This document shows, piece by piece, positions 14,501 through 15,086 of a DNA stretch of 15,086 nucleotides. This DNA is from an uncultured Prevotella sp. (GTDB taxonomy: Bacteria > Bacteroidota > Bacteroidia > Bacteroidales > Bacteroidaceae), in assembly GCA_900542795.1 (NCBI GenBank), contig UQPD01000050.1, positions 1 to 15,086 of the forward strand. The letters are read 5' to 3'. Numbering within the stretch: position 1 is the first letter of the stretch; each line of letters opens with the position of its first letter. A program made the position numbers and the translations under genes. The notes below the pieces were generated by a model. That model was given only the letters and a program-made list of their open reading frames with translations. It was not told where the DNA came from and searched no databases.

Positions 14501-14553
14501 AAAAACACACGAGGTTTATAAGGAATGCACCCTTATAAACCTCGTGTGTTTTT
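14501..14553 (+). terminator. Strong intrinsic terminator of the porPKLMN block
   Basis: Positions 14501-14523 and 14531-14553 form a perfect 23-bp stem with a 7-nt loop (AATGCAC). The left arm begins with A5 and the right arm ends with T5, so it can act in both directions. It starts 16 nt after the porN stop codon. Confidence 0.9.
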
Positions 14554-14606
14554 GATATTGATCCGTAAAAATCTTCTGCATGATATTTGATCGTTTTATC
14601 AGGAAA

Positions 14607-14656
14607 CTTCACGCGTCAGCCTCACCCCTAATGGAGTAAGGTTGGCGCATGAAAAG
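14607..14656. repeat. Intergenic palindrome family, copy 3
   Basis: CTTCACGCGTCAGCCTCACC and its imperfect inverse (GGTTGGCGCATGAAAAG) form a hairpin with a few mismatches, all of them transitions relative to the perfect copy at 6032. The flank at 14571-14580 (ATCTTCTGCA) is shared, in inverse orientation, with copy 1. Confidence 0.75.
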
Positions 14657-14681
14657 TTTATAACGATAAACCTACGATATT

Positions 14682-14737
14682 TTACTTTGCCAAGTAAGTT
14701 AACTTAAATGGCAAAGTAAGTCAACATACTTTTTTTA
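14682..14737 (+). terminator. Inverted repeat TTACTTTGCCA/TGGCAAAGTAA with T run
   Basis: A perfect 11-bp inverted repeat (14682-14692 and 14709-14719) encloses AAGTTAACTT, itself a palindrome. A T tract follows at about 14730, roughly 10 nt after the stem, so it is only terminator-like. No gene is visible immediately upstream, so it may mark a lost or distant gene or be a protein site. Confidence 0.4.
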
Positions 14738-14878
14738 GACACTTTAGGCTGTTTTTTGGAGAACCCGATAAAACTTCTATTTTGTAGGAAACCATCCCTC
14801 CTTTTCATCCCCTTTCATTCCGAAAAAACAGTAATCAGTTCAATCAGCAAAATCCGTATTCAATATCCCCCTTTTTGA

Positions 14879-14965
14879 GTCTATCAATTAACATGTCCGA
14901 GTTAAACAATAGAAAAGGCAAAGTTAATCAATTAACTTGGTTGAGTTAATCAATAGACTTTTTTT
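14879..14965 (+). repeat. TTAAC-rich inverted repeat cluster ending in T7
   Basis: GTCTATCAATTAAC (14879-14892) is the inverse of GTTAATCAATAGAC (14945-14958) with two mismatches, and T7 follows at 14959-14965. Inside lie a perfect palindrome AAGTTAAT-CA-ATTAACTT (14921-14938) and a direct copy GAGTTAAACAATAGA of the right arm sequence. It could be a terminator or a cluster of binding sites. Confidence 0.5.
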
Positions 14966-15026
14966 GGTAGGGTGTTCAAAATCCGCATTTTTTTCTGCAC
15001 GATTTTTAATAGATATATCAAGAAGT

Positions 15027-15080
15027 CTTACGCGCCAGCCTCACCCCGTTAGGGGTGATATAAGGTAGCCAGGTATGAGA
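15027..15080. repeat. Intergenic palindrome family, copy 4
   Basis: CTTACGCGCCAGCCTCACCCC begins the left arm at 15027. TCACCCC (15041-15047) and GGGGTGA (15052-15058) form a perfect inner hairpin, while the outer right arm is interrupted by extra bases. TTCTGCA at 14993-14999 lies 28 nt before it, the same relative place as in copy 3 (27 nt). Confidence 0.7.
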
Positions 15081-15086
15081 GTGAGA

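Larger units (their letters stand above)
14486..15086. other. Gene-free region after porN with stacked inverted repeats
   Basis: No ORF of credible length is visible in these 601 nt on either strand. They contain the porN terminator (14501-14553), palindrome copies 3 and 4 (14607-14656, 15027-15080), an 11-bp inverted repeat (14682-14719) and a TTAAC-rich repeat cluster ending in T7 (14879-14965). Confidence 0.75.

Noticed and set aside
14560..15086. CRISPR array in the repeat-rich tail
   Set aside because: Repeats are few, unevenly spaced and imperfect, with no regular spacers and no cas genes in the window.

Overview
The window looks like chromosomal DNA of a Bacteroidales bacterium, most likely from the Prevotella/Porphyromonas side of the order. 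Three things point there: a complete type IX secretion core in the order porP-porK-porL-porM-porN, promoters of the Bacteroidetes type (TAnnTTTG, often followed by CA), and secreted proteins whose predicted mature N-terminus is Gln. All genes lie on the plus strand. No transposase, phage gene, CRISPR array, tRNA or rRNA was found.

Layout. Positions 1-372 are a gene-free leader with a heptamer repeat, half of an intergenic palindrome and a good promoter. Then come floA (flotillin-like scaffold, 373-1368), a strong hairpin, and an AsnC/Lrp-type regulator (1709-2179) with a 200-nt leader and a set of related TAGAACC motifs around it. Next is a small DUF4491-like membrane protein (2335-2637) overlapping by 4 nt a large two-domain hydrolase (2634-4412): a C26 glutamine-amidotransferase-like gamma-glutamyl hydrolase fused to an M19 dipeptidase. 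A lipoprotein of the M28/glutaminyl cyclase family (4542-5534) and a SufE-like sulfur acceptor (5563-5988) follow, ending at a perfect 25-bp palindrome. An acetyl-CoA hydrolase/CoA-transferase (6286-7800) is a separate unit with its own promoter and terminator. The T9SS block runs from 8006 to 14485 and closes with a 23-bp perfect stem terminator. The last 600 nt hold no gene, only stacked inverted repeats and two more copies of the palindrome.

How the genes fit together. PorK and PorN form the periplasmic ring, PorL and PorM the inner-membrane rotary motor, and PorP is an outer-membrane barrel protein. The glutaminyl cyclase upstream is a natural partner of the export pathway: PorP and PorN both have a predicted signal peptidase site A|Q, so the cyclase could cap them as pyroglutamate. 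The C26-M19 fusion could take a gamma-glutamyl tripeptide apart in two steps in the cytoplasm. The CoA-transferase fits acetate/succinate fermentation.

The most interesting unexplained structure is non-coding: a family of GC-rich palindromes (four copies, with a second conserved box outside the hairpin), the TAGAACC motif cluster around the Lrp gene, and a porK-porL spacer bounded by an exact 16-bp direct repeat covering the porK stop and the porL start.
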